A stretch of DNA of 64,000 nt, taken from assembly GCF_038007465.1 (NCBI RefSeq), contig NZ_JBBOXF010000001.1, positions 3,111,001-3,175,000 of the forward strand, in the 5' to 3' direction. This DNA comes from Sporosarcina sp. FSL K6-1508. GTDB taxonomy: Bacteria; Bacillota; Bacilli; Bacillales_A; Planococcaceae. The translations under genes and the position numbers were made by a program. Positions 26,203 through 34,763 of the stretch are shown piece by piece. The notes beneath the pieces were generated by a model. That model worked only from the letters and a program-made list of their open reading frames with translations, was not told the DNA's origin and did no database searches. The number at the start of each line of letters is the position of its first letter. Position 1 is the first letter of the stretch.

Positions 26203-26409
26203 ATGGCAGAAAAATTCGATACAGCAGAAAGTTATCAATGTCCTATCTGTAATGAAAATAATAATTGCTGTAATTCCACTAATAAGTCCCTAGCTCAATG
26301 TTGGTGTAGTGGAGAATTCTTCCCACAAGCTATATTCGTGCTAGTACCTTATGATAAATTGAGAAAATCATGCATATGTAAAAAATATCTTGATGAGTTC
26401 CAGGGTTGA
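26203..26409 (+). CDS. Cysteine-rich CWC family protein
   Basis: Protein of 68 residues with the CWC pattern: CPICNENNNC near residue 13, then QCWCSGEFFPQ, and a C-terminal CICKKYLDEF. The cysteines probably bind zinc. ATG at 26203 is placed 8-9 bases after AAGGGA. An in-frame ATG at 26194 overlaps that site. The function of the family is unknown. It lies 40 bases after the DinB-like gene and its end abuts the next gene, so the three may form an operon. Confidence 0.8.
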   Translation: MAEKFDTAESYQCPICNENNNCCNSTNKSLAQCWCSGEFFPQAIFVLVPYDKLRKSCICKKYLDEFQG

Positions 26410-26428
26410 TGGAAGAGAGGGGAAAAAA

Positions 26429-26851
26429 TTGTACGAACAAAAAACGAAGGAAACAGACAACGATGTCGTTGAATTTATTGAAAGTGTAGAAAATCTAAAA
26501 AAACGTGCGGATGCTTACACGTTACTCGAGATTTTTAAAGAGACGACTGGTTACGAAGCTAAAATGTGGGGACCAAGCATCATCGGCTTTGGATCGTATC
26601 ATTATGTTTACAAAACAGGCCACGAAGGCGACGCACCGTTGGCAGGATTCTCCCCGCGTAAAGCAAAAACAAGTTTGTATTTTGCGCCCGGCGATAGCGA
26701 GCGAGATGCCTTGCTTGCGAAGTTTGGTAAACACACCTCTGGCAAAGCATGCGTGTATATTAACAAAGTTGAGGACATAGATACAGATGTATTAAAAGAA
26801 CTAATTACTCAATCCGTTACATTTTTGAAAACACAATACCCCGATAACTAA
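26429..26851 (+). CDS. DUF1801-family protein
   Basis: Protein of 140 residues beginning at TTG 26429 after GAGAGGGG. The family core is clear: the helix VENLKKRADAYTLLEIF, then TTGYEAKMWGPSIIGFGSYH, GFSPRKAKTSLYFAPG and KACVYINKVEDIDT. DUF1801 proteins are small cytoplasmic alpha/beta proteins related to the YdhG/frataxin-like fold, with no settled role. Longer upstream frames overlap the CWC gene and lack a ribosome site. Confidence 0.85.
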   Translation: MYEQKTKETDNDVVEFIESVENLKKRADAYTLLEIFKETTGYEAKMWGPSIIGFGSYHYVYKTGHEGDAPLAGFSPRKAKTSLYFAPGDSERDALLAKFGKHTSGKACVYINKVEDIDTDVLKELITQSVTFLKTQYPDN

Positions 26852-26985
26852 TAGCACTTCACGTAACGAGATTTATGCAGTAGTCCATTAATCAGTTGCG
26901 ACAATTAATTCCTAAAGTATAGAAGTATCAGGACAAAACTTGGTTACATCAAGTTTAGATATGGCAACAATAGAAGTGACAAAGT

Positions 26986-27022
26986 AGCGTTTACATTCGA
27001 TTGCGTAACGAATGTAAACGCT
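26986..27022. promoter_or_regulatory. Long inverted repeat upstream of mtl remnant
   Basis: Perfect 14-bp arms AGCGTTTACATTCG and CGAATGTAAACGCT flank 9 bases, 55 bases before the mtlA remnant. It may be an old regulatory or terminator structure of the mannitol operon. The arms contain cre-like GTAAACGC. Confidence 0.55.
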
Positions 27023-27076
27023 TTATTATTGGTAGTAATCAAACTATTGTAGCTTTAAAAAAACGGAAGGGAGTGT

Positions 27077-27235
27077 ATGGGTATGGATAATGAACACCAA
27101 TCAAATTCAGGATTCAAAATGAAAGTCCAACGTTTTGGAAGTTTTTTAAGTGGCATGATTATGCCGAATATCGGTGCATTTATTGCTTGGGGGATTATTA
27201 CAGCATTATTTATTCCGACGGGTTGGATTCCGAAC
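27077..27235 (+). pseudogene. mtlA: Mannitol PTS permease EIICB, N-terminal remnant
   Basis: The first 53 codons encode the recognisable start of the mannitol-specific IIC membrane domain: KVQRFGSFLSGMIMPNIGAF, then IAWGIITALFIPTGWIPN, with a good GGAGTG ribosome site. After WIPN the reading frame passes directly into mannitol-1-phosphate dehydrogenase sequence (AAVDRIIPN). The rest of mtlA and anything formerly between it and mtlD is gone. The shared bases CCGAAC (Pro-Asn) at 27230-27235 exist in both parent genes and mark the junction. No functional transporter can be made. Confidence 0.85.
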
Positions 27236-27635
27236 GCAGCAGTAGATCGTATCATCCCGAACAAGGTAAATGAAGATAAGACAGCATGGAGAGTGCATTC
27301 AAAAAATAATGGGGCGGTTTGCAAATCCATTTATATCTGATGACGTAATACGGGTAGGTCGTTCGCCTTTACGTAAACTTAAACTGAATGATCGGCTTGT
27401 CGGTCCAGCAACTCAATACGTGGAGTTATTCGGTAAGACACCTACTTACTTGGCAAAAGGAATCGCAGCAGCATTGCATTATGATTATATGGAAGATCCA
27501 GAAGCAAAGCTCATACAAGAGACGATTCAACAGCAGGGTATTCGTCATGCAATTGAAACGTTTACCGGATTGAAGGTCGGTACAGCGCTATTTACAGCGA
27601 TTGAAGAGGGCTATCAAAAACTTGAGGTAAATTGA
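27236..27635 (+). pseudogene. mtlD: Mannitol-1-phosphate 5-dehydrogenase remnant
   Basis: Two pieces of MtlD remain. The first (AAVDRIIPNKVNEDK) corresponds to the middle of the enzyme. The second, beginning near 27281 in a different reading frame, is the C-terminal part, recognisable from IQKIMGRFANPFISDDVIRV and SPLRKLKLNDRLVGPA, and it runs to the normal stop. About 140 residues between them are missing and the join shifts the frame. The NAD-binding N-terminus is also absent, so the gene is dead. A terminator still follows. Confidence 0.85.
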
Positions 27636-27683
27636 ATTGCTTGAATGGCGGTCGGGAGAATGAAGAGTAGTCCTCTAAACAAC

Positions 27684-27742
27684 AAAAAATACCTATCTAT
27701 ATGTGCTTGTACTCCAAAGCGCAAGTAGATAGGTGTTTTTGT
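27684..27742 (+). terminator. Terminator of the former mannitol operon
   Basis: ACCTATCTA / TAGATAGGT with an inner CTTG/CAAG pairing, followed by GTTTTTG, directly after the mtlD remnant. Confidence 0.8.
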
Positions 27743-27865
27743 TAATTTGACAAAAACGAAGCTATAATAAATCTAGCTTGGTCAGAGTAGGATGGTTCAG
27801 CCGCTTAAGTATTTTTAATGTGAAGTAGTTGTTCGGTTTATCGATAGCTTTCACATTTTTGATAA

Positions 27866-29152
27866 TTATCCACTTACAACTTTCTTTAATGGTTTAATTG
27901 CTGGTCTTTCGCCTTCCAGTTGTACTTTTCTAATATCAACTCTGATTAAAATAGAAATAACGAGGGCAACGACAAACAACCCAGCGAAATAGAGCAAGCT
28001 GCTTTCATAACTACCCGTCGTGTCTTTCATCCATGCGGCGAACATAGGACCCGCGAGACCTGCCGCCGACCAAGCGGTTAGTATATAACCATGGATTGCG
28101 CCAAGCTGTTTCGTTCCGAAAATGTCAGCAATATATGCAGGAATGGTTGAGAAACCACCGCCGTAGCACGTATAAATGACTGCGAGCATGATTTGAAATA
28201 GCAGTACATTTGTGGTGAAAGGCAAGAGCGCAAACAAAAAGATTTGGATAACAAAAAATATGGTATACGTGTTTTGTCTGCCGATATAGTCGGAAGTAGC
28301 CGCCCATCCAAGTCGCCCGGCTCCATTAAAGATCCCAAGGACTCCGACAAGCGCTGCAGCTTGTACAGTTGTCATGCCGATACTATCAATCGCAAGCGGC
28401 TTTGCTGCTGATAAAATACCGATGCCACATGTGACATTAATAAAAAGCATTAGCCATAAATAGTAAAAACGTTTTGTTTTCACTGCTTCATTCGCTGTCA
28501 ATTGTGCCAAGTCTTGTTTTTGTTCCACTTTTCCAGCCTTCACTTTTTCAATAAATCCGGCAGGCGCCCAGCCAACCTCAGGTTTTTCAAGATATAAGGA
28601 GGATAAAATCATAATTAAAAAGTAAGATGCACCCAGTATATAAAATGTGTTTTTCAGTCCAACTGAAGTAATAAGCGCTTCCATAATCGGGCTACTAATG
28701 GCAGCGGCAAAACCGAATCCCATGATTGCAAGGCCGGTCGCGAGTCCACGCCGGTCCGGAAACCATTTTACAAGGGTAGATACTGGCGCAATATAGCCGA
28801 CACCAAGTCCAATACCTCCCAGTACCCCATAAAATAAATAAAGCAACGGGAGCGAGGAAGCGCTTACAGCGAATCCGGCACCAATTACACCTGTCCCAAA
28901 ACAAATGGCTGCTAAGATACCTGCTTTCCTCGGCCCATATTTTTCGACAAAATGACCGAGAAACGCTGCTGATAGACCCAAAAAAAGTATGGCTATACTA
29001 AATGTGAGTTGCACTTGACTAGTGGACCATCCGAACTGATCAATCAATGGATTAGTAAAGTTACTCCAGGCGTATACAGATCCGATAGAAATATGAATAC
29101 CTACTGCGGATGCGGCAATCAACCACCTGTTCTTCGTTTTCCTACCCTTCAA
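27866..29152 (-). CDS. OFA-family MFS transporter (oxalate/formate antiporter type)
   Basis: Membrane transporter of 428 residues with 12 predicted helices. The N-terminal GIHISIGSVYAWSNFTNPLI is the hallmark of the oxalate:formate antiporter (OFA) branch, and the MFS loop motif GHFVEKYGPRKAG follows. It starts at TTG 29152 after GGGGG. It lies next to fdhD and the formate dehydrogenase genes, which supports formate (or another small carboxylate) as substrate. The exact substrate is inferred. The 188-base gap to fdhD shows no strong terminator. Confidence 0.85.
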   Translation of the reverse strand: MKGRKTKNRWLIAASAVGIHISIGSVYAWSNFTNPLIDQFGWSTSQVQLTFSIAILFLGLSAAFLGHFVEKYGPRKAGILAAICFGTGVIGAGFAVSASSLPLLYLFYGVLGGIGLGVGYIAPVSTLVKWFPDRRGLATGLAIMGFGFAAAISSPIMEALITSVGLKNTFYILGASYFLIMILSSLYLEKPEVGWAPAGFIEKVKAGKVEQKQDLAQLTANEAVKTKRFYYLWLMLFINVTCGIGILSAAKPLAIDSIGMTTVQAAALVGVLGIFNGAGRLGWAATSDYIGRQNTYTIFFVIQIFLFALLPFTTNVLLFQIMLAVIYTCYGGGFSTIPAYIADIFGTKQLGAIHGYILTAWSAAGLAGPMFAAWMKDTTGSYESSLLYFAGLFVVALVISILIRVDIRKVQLEGERPAIKPLKKVVSG

Positions 29153-29340
29153 TACCTTTTCCCCCTTTACGCAAATATGAAATTAAACAGACAAAAGTCT
29201 GTAATTCCCAAAGTTCACTTCCAACTCCCAAAATCACTATTTAGTTAGCCTTGTATATACATGAAAATTGAATTGTTAGAAAAGACTAGATATTCCAGTC
29301 ATACTAGCATCCTTTTTCCATTTTGTCACGAATGTTTTTT

Positions 29341-30156
29341 TTAGAGATGAAAGGAAGCATTATTTTCTTCGACAATGATCCGTTCCGGATGGGTATACAG
29401 GTTGAAGGAATTTTGCCGTATAAATCCGACGGTCGTAATTCCAAGTTCTTCTGCAAGTGTTAGGGCCAATTCAGTAGGCGCGGATTTTGACAGAACAATT
29501 TCACAGCCGATTTTTGCGACTTTCAATAAAATCTCCGATGAAATGCGGCCGCTGAAGACAATTACTTTGTCTCTGACTGGAATCGCATGTTTTAGACAAT
29601 GTCCGTAAATTTTATCCAATGCATTATGTCTTCCAATATCCATCCTTGACAGAACAATGCCAGTAGCTGTGCAGAGCGCCGCATTATGGACACCCCCGGT
29701 TTGGTGGAACAAGCTTGCCGATTGATCCATCTGCCTCATTAAGAAGAAACAATCTTCTGGGGTAAGCACTATGTGAGTTCCCATCATTCTTTTTACAGAC
29801 AAAGCATCGTTAGCGAACACAAATCCTTGTCGGCTCATACCGCAACAAGAGGTGATATAGCGTTTATTCAACAACTTTTCGTAAAAGGGATACATCTTGT
29901 CCGTTTTAATGTGCACAATACCCAATTCTTCTTGCACCACAATATCTTTAATATCTTTGTAATTTGGAATGACACCCTCAGACGCCAAAAAACCGACGAC
30001 CATGTCTCCAATGTACTCGGGGGAGCAGACGATGGTTGCGAATTCTTGACCATTAATTTTGATGGTGACAGGATGTTCGACTACAATTTGATCTTCCTTT
30101 TTCTTGAAATGTCCGTTCGAATATCGAATAACAGTCCGTTTGTTATCTTGTTCCAT
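29341..30156 (-). CDS. fdhD: Formate dehydrogenase accessory sulfurtransferase FdhD
   Basis: Protein of 271 residues needed to sulfurate the molybdenum cofactor of formate dehydrogenase. The paired catalytic cysteines are in YITSCCGMSRQGF. Other family segments are DMVVGFLASEGVI, FHQTGGVHNAALC, DIGRHNALDKIYG and VFSGRISSEIL. ATG at 30156 follows GGGAGGAAAGG. An upstream TTG at 30192 lies inside the preceding gene. It overlaps the DUF2294 gene by 14 bases, so the two are translationally coupled and divergent from the dehydrogenase genes they serve. Confidence 0.93.
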   Translation of the reverse strand: MEQDNKRTVIRYSNGHFKKKEDQIVVEHPVTIKINGQEFATIVCSPEYIGDMVVGFLASEGVIPNYKDIKDIVVQEELGIVHIKTDKMYPFYEKLLNKRYITSCCGMSRQGFVFANDALSVKRMMGTHIVLTPEDCFFLMRQMDQSASLFHQTGGVHNAALCTATGIVLSRMDIGRHNALDKIYGHCLKHAIPVRDKVIVFSGRISSEILLKVAKIGCEIVLSKSAPTELALTLAEELGITTVGFIRQNSFNLYTHPERIIVEENNASFHL

Positions 30157-30517
30157 CTGCCTTTCCTCCCTTGTTGTCAATTGGTCTGTCAAATAGGAAG
30201 ACCGAAACAGCTATGTCATCACCGAGTTTTATATCTGAGAAAAGGTGGATAAATTTAGCGCCGACAAGTTCTTCCATTCCTTCTGGTGGCGCTTTTTGAT
30301 AGACTTCCTGAATCATTCGAGTCCTCGCAGCATGGACCATTTCTTTACCTTCCGGTGTACTGGCGATAAAAGTTTCGGTAGGAGTCAAGTTTCCATAAAG
30401 TGTTGAGATAATCATATTGTCAACAAAAACCGTATGGATTCTTTCAGGCCCCTTTCCGAATAATTCTTTGCGTAGCTTTCTGATAATATCATTAAATTCA
30501 TGTGTTTTTTTCAACAT
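30143..30517 (-). CDS. DUF2294-family protein
   Basis: Protein of 124 residues recognised as DUF2294 from the N-terminal IIRKLRKELFGKGPERIHTV, then DNMIISTLYGNLTPTE and the C-terminal EELVGAKFIHLFSDIKLG. A GAGGAGGAATAA ribosome site precedes the ATG. The family often accompanies formate dehydrogenase genes in Bacillales, and its role is unknown. It is the first gene of the minus-strand unit ending with fdhD. The shared 260-base divergent region before the dehydrogenase gene probably holds both promoters. Confidence 0.85.
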   Translation of the reverse strand: MLKKTHEFNDIIRKLRKELFGKGPERIHTVFVDNMIISTLYGNLTPTETFIASTPEGKEMVHAARTRMIQEVYQKAPPEGMEELVGAKFIHLFSDIKLGDDIAVSVFLFDRPIDNKGGKADGTR

Positions 30518-30777
30518 GGGGTTATTCCTCCTCTGTAAATAAAAGAAAATAGTTTAATAGGTGAATTATAGATTGTTTATTCCCGCAAATTCAAATATAC
30601 TAGTATCTAAGAGGGCGTTATGGTATGAACTGCCATGGCGTTATCGAGAGTTAACAGTTAATATGGATTGGTAATTTAACAAGTCCTGTTAGAAGACTAT
30701 TCCACTATGAAAGTGCACTTGTCAAGTCGGTGTATTTTTTCATGGTGGTTTTTTATTTATAAAAAGGAGGCGCATAC

Positions 30778-33711
30778 ATGCCAATCAAGATTAACGGTTC
30801 CAATTATGACTTCGTGGAAGGCAAAACAATACTTGAAGTGATTAATGACCATAAAATTTCTCATCCGCAAATTTGTTACTTACCTGAAGTGGACCCAATT
30901 GAGACATGTGACACATGCATCGTGGAAGTGGATGGTCGTTTACTGCGGGCTTGTTCAACGAAAGCAGTTTCTGGAATGAGTATAGCTCTTTCTTCGACTC
31001 GTGCTAAAGAAGCCCAGACCGAAGCTATGGACCGCATTCTTGAGAATCATCTGCTGTATTGTACAGTATGCGACAACAACAATGGTAACTGTAAAATACA
31101 TAACACAGTGGATATGATGGAAATCGAACATCAAAAATATCCGTATGAACCAAAATGTACACAGGAAAGTGTTGATTTCACACACCCATTTTATCGTTAC
31201 GATCCAAATCAATGTATCGCTTGCGGTCAGTGTGTAGAAGTATGCCAAAACCTGCAAGTCAATGAAACCTTGTCGATTGATTGGGAGAGAGATCGTCCAA
31301 TTGTTCTGTGGGATGAGGGAGCGAAAATCAATGATTCTTCCTGTGTAGGTTGCGGCCATTGTGTTACTGTATGCCCATGTAATGCACTGATGGAAAAATC
31401 AATGCTTGGTGAAGCTGGATTCATGACCGGACTAAAAGAGGAAATCCTGACACCGATGATTAATCTTGTCAAAGACGTGGAGCCGGGATACAGCGGAATT
31501 ATGGCCATATCAGATGCTGAATCGGCAATGCGTGATACGAGGACGAAAAAAACGAAATCCGTTTGTACATTCTGCGGCGTTGGCTGTTCTTTTGAAGTAT
31601 GGACAAAAGACCGTAAAATTTTAAAAGTCCAGCCTGTTTCTGATGCGCCAGTCAATGCGATTTCGACGTGTATAAAAGGGAAATTCGGTTGGGATTTCGT
31701 TAACAGTGAAGAACGAATTACGACACCACTTATCCGGAAAGGTGATACTTTTGTTGAATCCTCTTGGGAGGAAGCACTTGACCTTGTCGCTCTGAAACTT
31801 GGGACAATCAAAAAGGAGTATGGTAAAGACGCTGTTGGAATCATTTCCTCTTCTAAGATTACGAATGAGGAGAATTACGTGATTCAAAAGCTAGCCCGTC
31901 AAGTATTTGAAACGAATAACGTCGACAACTGTTCTCGTTATTGCCAGTCCCCGGCAACGGATGGCTTGTTCCGAACAGTCGGAATGGGAGGGGACGCTGG
32001 AACGATTAAAGATATTGCTAAAGCCGGACTCGTGATTATTGTCGGAGCTAACCCAGCTGAAGGCCATCCTGTACTTGCAACTCGCATAAAGCGAGCTCAT
32101 AAATTGCATGGGCAAAAGCTAATTGTCGCTGATTTGAGAAAAAATGAAATGGCTGACCGTTCCGATATCTTTATAAGTCCGAAGCAAGGAACTGATCAAG
32201 TATGGCTCATGGCAGTAACAAAATACATGTTTGATAGGGGTTGGCATGATCAGACGTTTATAGATGCCAACGTACATTACTTGGACGAATTCAAAGAAGT
32301 GCTTGAAAAATATACACTTGACTATGCTGAAGAAGTTTGTGGTGTTTCAAAGGATATGCTGATCAGGACGGCGGAAATGATTCGTGATGCTGACGGTACT
32401 TGTATTTTATGGGGAATGGGTGTCACGCAAAATACCGGCGGATCGGATACTTCCGCCGCGATATCCAATTTGTTGCTTGTAACGGGTAACTATCGTCGTC
32501 CCGGTGCAGGAGCCTATCCGCTCCGCGGGCATAATAACGTACAAGGCGCGTGTGATATGGGTTCGCTACCAGGATGGCTTCCCGGTTATCAGCACGTCAC
32601 TGATAGCGAGGCGCGGCAGAAATTCGAAAAGGCATACGGTGTGAAAATCGCTGATAAACCTGGGCTTGATAATATTCAAATGCTTCATTCTGTTGACGAT
32701 GGAATCATGAGAGCGATGTATGTTGTGGGTGAGGACATGGCGCTCGTCGATTCCAATGCGAACTACGTACATGATGTCTTGGCTAAACTAGACTTTCTCG
32801 TTGTACAGGATATTTTCTTTTCTAGAACAGCACAATATGCGGATGTCATTCTACCGGCGGTTCCCTCTCTTGAAAAGGATGGCACTTTTACAAATACGGA
32901 AAGACGCGTGCAACGGTTATACAAAGCACTCCCAGAATTAGGCGACGCACGGGCGGACTGGTGGATTGTACAGGAAATCGCTAACCGTCTCGGTGCAAGC
33001 TGGAACTATGGGCATCCGAGTGAAATTTTTGCGGAAATGGCAAGTCTTTCACCGTTATTCAGTCAAGCGAATTATAGCGTGATGGAAGATTGGAACAGCT
33101 TCTTATGGGGCAGTTTAGATGGTGCCAGCACACCGCTCCTGTATATGGATGGATTTAATTTCCCAGATAAGAAAGCACGCTTTGCTCTTTCTGACTGGGT
33201 CAAACCTGTAGAGTTTCCTGTAGAATATGATCTCCATATCAATAACGGTCGCTTACTTGAACATTTTCATGAAGGCAATATGACGAATAAATCGGACGGG
33301 ATCCAGGAGAAAGTGCCGGAGGTTTTCGTAGAGGTTTCGTTGGAACTTGCGAAAGAACGCGGTGTGCTAAGCGGCTCAATTGTACGCCTAATATCTCCGT
33401 ACGGAGCATTAAAGCTGCCAGCGCTCGTAACGGATCGAGTAAAGAAAAACGAGTTATTCTTACCGATGAACTCAGTAGAAAAAGATTCGGCTATTAACTT
33501 CTTGACCGGCCCGGCTGTCGATCAGCGCACGAATACACCTGCTTATAAACAGACGAAGGTACGAATGGAAGTGATTCGAAAAGCGGGTGAGAATCCATTA
33601 CCAAAGTCTAACCATCGTAATAAAGAGCGCCACCCGCAAAATGGTGTAGAAGTGGAGCGGAAATGGGCGCGCCCTGGATATCTGCAACTTACTGAAGAGA
33701 AAGAAAGGTGA
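30778..33711 (+). CDS. NAD-type formate dehydrogenase alpha subunit, Cys (non-selenium)
   Basis: Molybdopterin enzyme of 977 residues oxidising formate to CO2. Domains in order: a [2Fe-2S] ferredoxin-like domain (CDTCIVEVDGRLLRAC), a His/Cys 4Fe-4S segment (HLLYCTVCDNNNGNC), two 4Fe-4S motifs (CIACGQCVEVC, CVGCGHCVTVC), the N-terminal cluster of the catalytic domain (CTFCGVGCSF), the bis-MGD domain, and the C-terminal MGD-binding part. Cys389 in NCSRYCQSPATDG sits where selenium-type enzymes have Sec. AAAAAGGAGG precedes the ATG. It resembles B. subtilis YrhE/YjgC. The next gene (DUF1641) starts 6 bases downstream. Confidence 0.93.
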   Translation: MPIKINGSNYDFVEGKTILEVINDHKISHPQICYLPEVDPIETCDTCIVEVDGRLLRACSTKAVSGMSIALSSTRAKEAQTEAMDRILENHLLYCTVCDNNNGNCKIHNTVDMMEIEHQKYPYEPKCTQESVDFTHPFYRYDPNQCIACGQCVEVCQNLQVNETLSIDWERDRPIVLWDEGAKINDSSCVGCGHCVTVCPCNALMEKSMLGEAGFMTGLKEEILTPMINLVKDVEPGYSGIMAISDAESAMRDTRTKKTKSVCTFCGVGCSFEVWTKDRKILKVQPVSDAPVNAISTCIKGKFGWDFVNSEERITTPLIRKGDTFVESSWEEALDLVALKLGTIKKEYGKDAVGIISSSKITNEENYVIQKLARQVFETNNVDNCSRYCQSPATDGLFRTVGMGGDAGTIKDIAKAGLVIIVGANPAEGHPVLATRIKRAHKLHGQKLIVADLRKNEMADRSDIFISPKQGTDQVWLMAVTKYMFDRGWHDQTFIDANVHYLDEFKEVLEKYTLDYAEEVCGVSKDMLIRTAEMIRDADGTCILWGMGVTQNTGGSDTSAAISNLLLVTGNYRRPGAGAYPLRGHNNVQGACDMGSLPGWLPGYQHVTDSEARQKFEKAYGVKIADKPGLDNIQMLHSVDDGIMRAMYVVGEDMALVDSNANYVHDVLAKLDFLVVQDIFFSRTAQYADVILPAVPSLEKDGTFTNTERRVQRLYKALPELGDARADWWIVQEIANRLGASWNYGHPSEIFAEMASLSPLFSQANYSVMEDWNSFLWGSLDGASTPLLYMDGFNFPDKKARFALSDWVKPVEFPVEYDLHINNGRLLEHFHEGNMTNKSDGIQEKVPEVFVEVSLELAKERGVLSGSIVRLISPYGALKLPALVTDRVKKNELFLPMNSVEKDSAINFLTGPAVDQRTNTPAYKQTKVRMEVIRKAGENPLPKSNHRNKERHPQNGVEVERKWARPGYLQLTEEKER

Positions 33712-33717
33712 TGTTCA

Positions 33718-34203
33718 ATGGCAGTGCCGATTACTTCGATTAAGAAGAAGGAACTGACACAAGAAGAAATCAAACAGAAAAAACTGAAGGAACTGCAGTC
33801 ATTGATTGCTGAGCAAGAACAGGCACTCAATAAAATACTGAAAATTACCGGTGAATTGGATGGCGCTGGAGTTTTCGACGCACTGAAAGCGATGATACAA
33901 GCTAAAAATGAAATCGCTAAAATTGCGGTAGACCAAGCGTCGCGCGACCCAGTGACCAATCTAATCAACCATGTATTAAATGCAACCAGTGTAATTTCAT
34001 CCATTGATCCTGATGTTACCGGGAAACTTGCGAAGAGTGTCAAAAGCGGACTTCATGAAGCAGAACTTTATAGGGGCAATGAGCAAAGAGTAAGCATTTT
34101 TCAATTGATGACTGCTCTGAACGATCCTGATACAAACCGTGCTGTGAAGTTTGGATTAGATTTCCTGAAAGGAATGGGGAAAGAGTTAGGTGAGGAAAAC
34201 TAG
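33718..34203 (+). CDS. DUF1641-family protein, formate dehydrogenase partner
   Basis: Protein of 161 residues with a lysine/glutamate-rich coiled start (about 20-45) followed by the DUF1641 core (FDALKAMIQAKNEIAKIAVD, then RAVKFGLDFLKGMGKEL at the end). It begins 6 bases after the dehydrogenase stop, with the ribosome site GAAAGGTGA inside the end of that gene. The pair matches the B. subtilis yrhE-yrhD and yjgC-yjgD arrangement. It is probably a small accessory or electron-transfer-associated subunit, with no defined reaction. Confidence 0.88.
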   Translation: MAVPITSIKKKELTQEEIKQKKLKELQSLIAEQEQALNKILKITGELDGAGVFDALKAMIQAKNEIAKIAVDQASRDPVTNLINHVLNATSVISSIDPDVTGKLAKSVKSGLHEAELYRGNEQRVSIFQLMTALNDPDTNRAVKFGLDFLKGMGKELGEEN

Positions 34204-34275
34204 AAAATAATGTCCCTGGTTCTAAAATGAATCAAAATGGTTTTGGGAGAGGGTATATGTTCTGTTTATGATAAA

Positions 34276-34312
34276 AACCTCCGTCTACGGGGATAAGTCG
34301 TAGACGGAGGTT
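34276..34312. terminator. Strong hairpin between formate dehydrogenase operon and DUF1540 gene
   Basis: Perfect 14-bp stem AACCTCCGTCTACG / CGTAGACGGAGGTT with a 9-base loop. No long T-tract follows in either direction. It lies between convergent genes and probably stops or protects both transcripts. Confidence 0.65.
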
Positions 34313-34420
34313 GGAGGATATGTTCCTCAGCGGAGTAATTCATATTGAAAAATGGTTCCTGTGATACCGGGACTCAACAAAAATAAAAATACTTGGCATT
34401 GATTTGAAGTCTGTGGCGAA

Positions 34421-34576
34421 TCAATCTCTAGGGACAAATGTTTTACAATCCGTTTCTTCACTACTGGTTGCTTGTTTGCCCTTTTGACTGACTACGTAAA
34501 TGGAGTTTGCCTTACATTTGTTTCCGGATCCCCAATACTTACAGTTATTCACTTCACAAAGAATTTCCTGAGCCAT
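34421..34576 (-). CDS. DUF1540-family small cysteine protein
   Basis: A 51-residue protein. ATG at 34576 follows a textbook AAAAGGAGG. Four cysteines occur in the DUF1540 pattern: ILCEVNNCKYWGSGNKCKAN, then TDCKTF near the end, probably a metal site. Such small proteins are common in spore-forming Firmicutes and are often of unknown role. It is convergent with the formate dehydrogenase operon and divergent from purU. Confidence 0.85.
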   Translation of the reverse strand: MAQEILCEVNNCKYWGSGNKCKANSIYVVSQKGKQATSSEETDCKTFVPRD

Positions 34577-34763
34577 AGTAGCACACCTCCTTTTTATTAG
34601 GATGAACAGAAATGAGAGGAATGATACTTTTTATCTTTAGCAAGCATCTACTTACAGACCTTTTGTCCATTTTTATCCCGCGTATAAATGGAATCGTTGC
34701 TTAGGAGCAGAGTATGATGGATAATGTTAACTTAGCACGATTAACTGTAGGAGATGTTTATAA

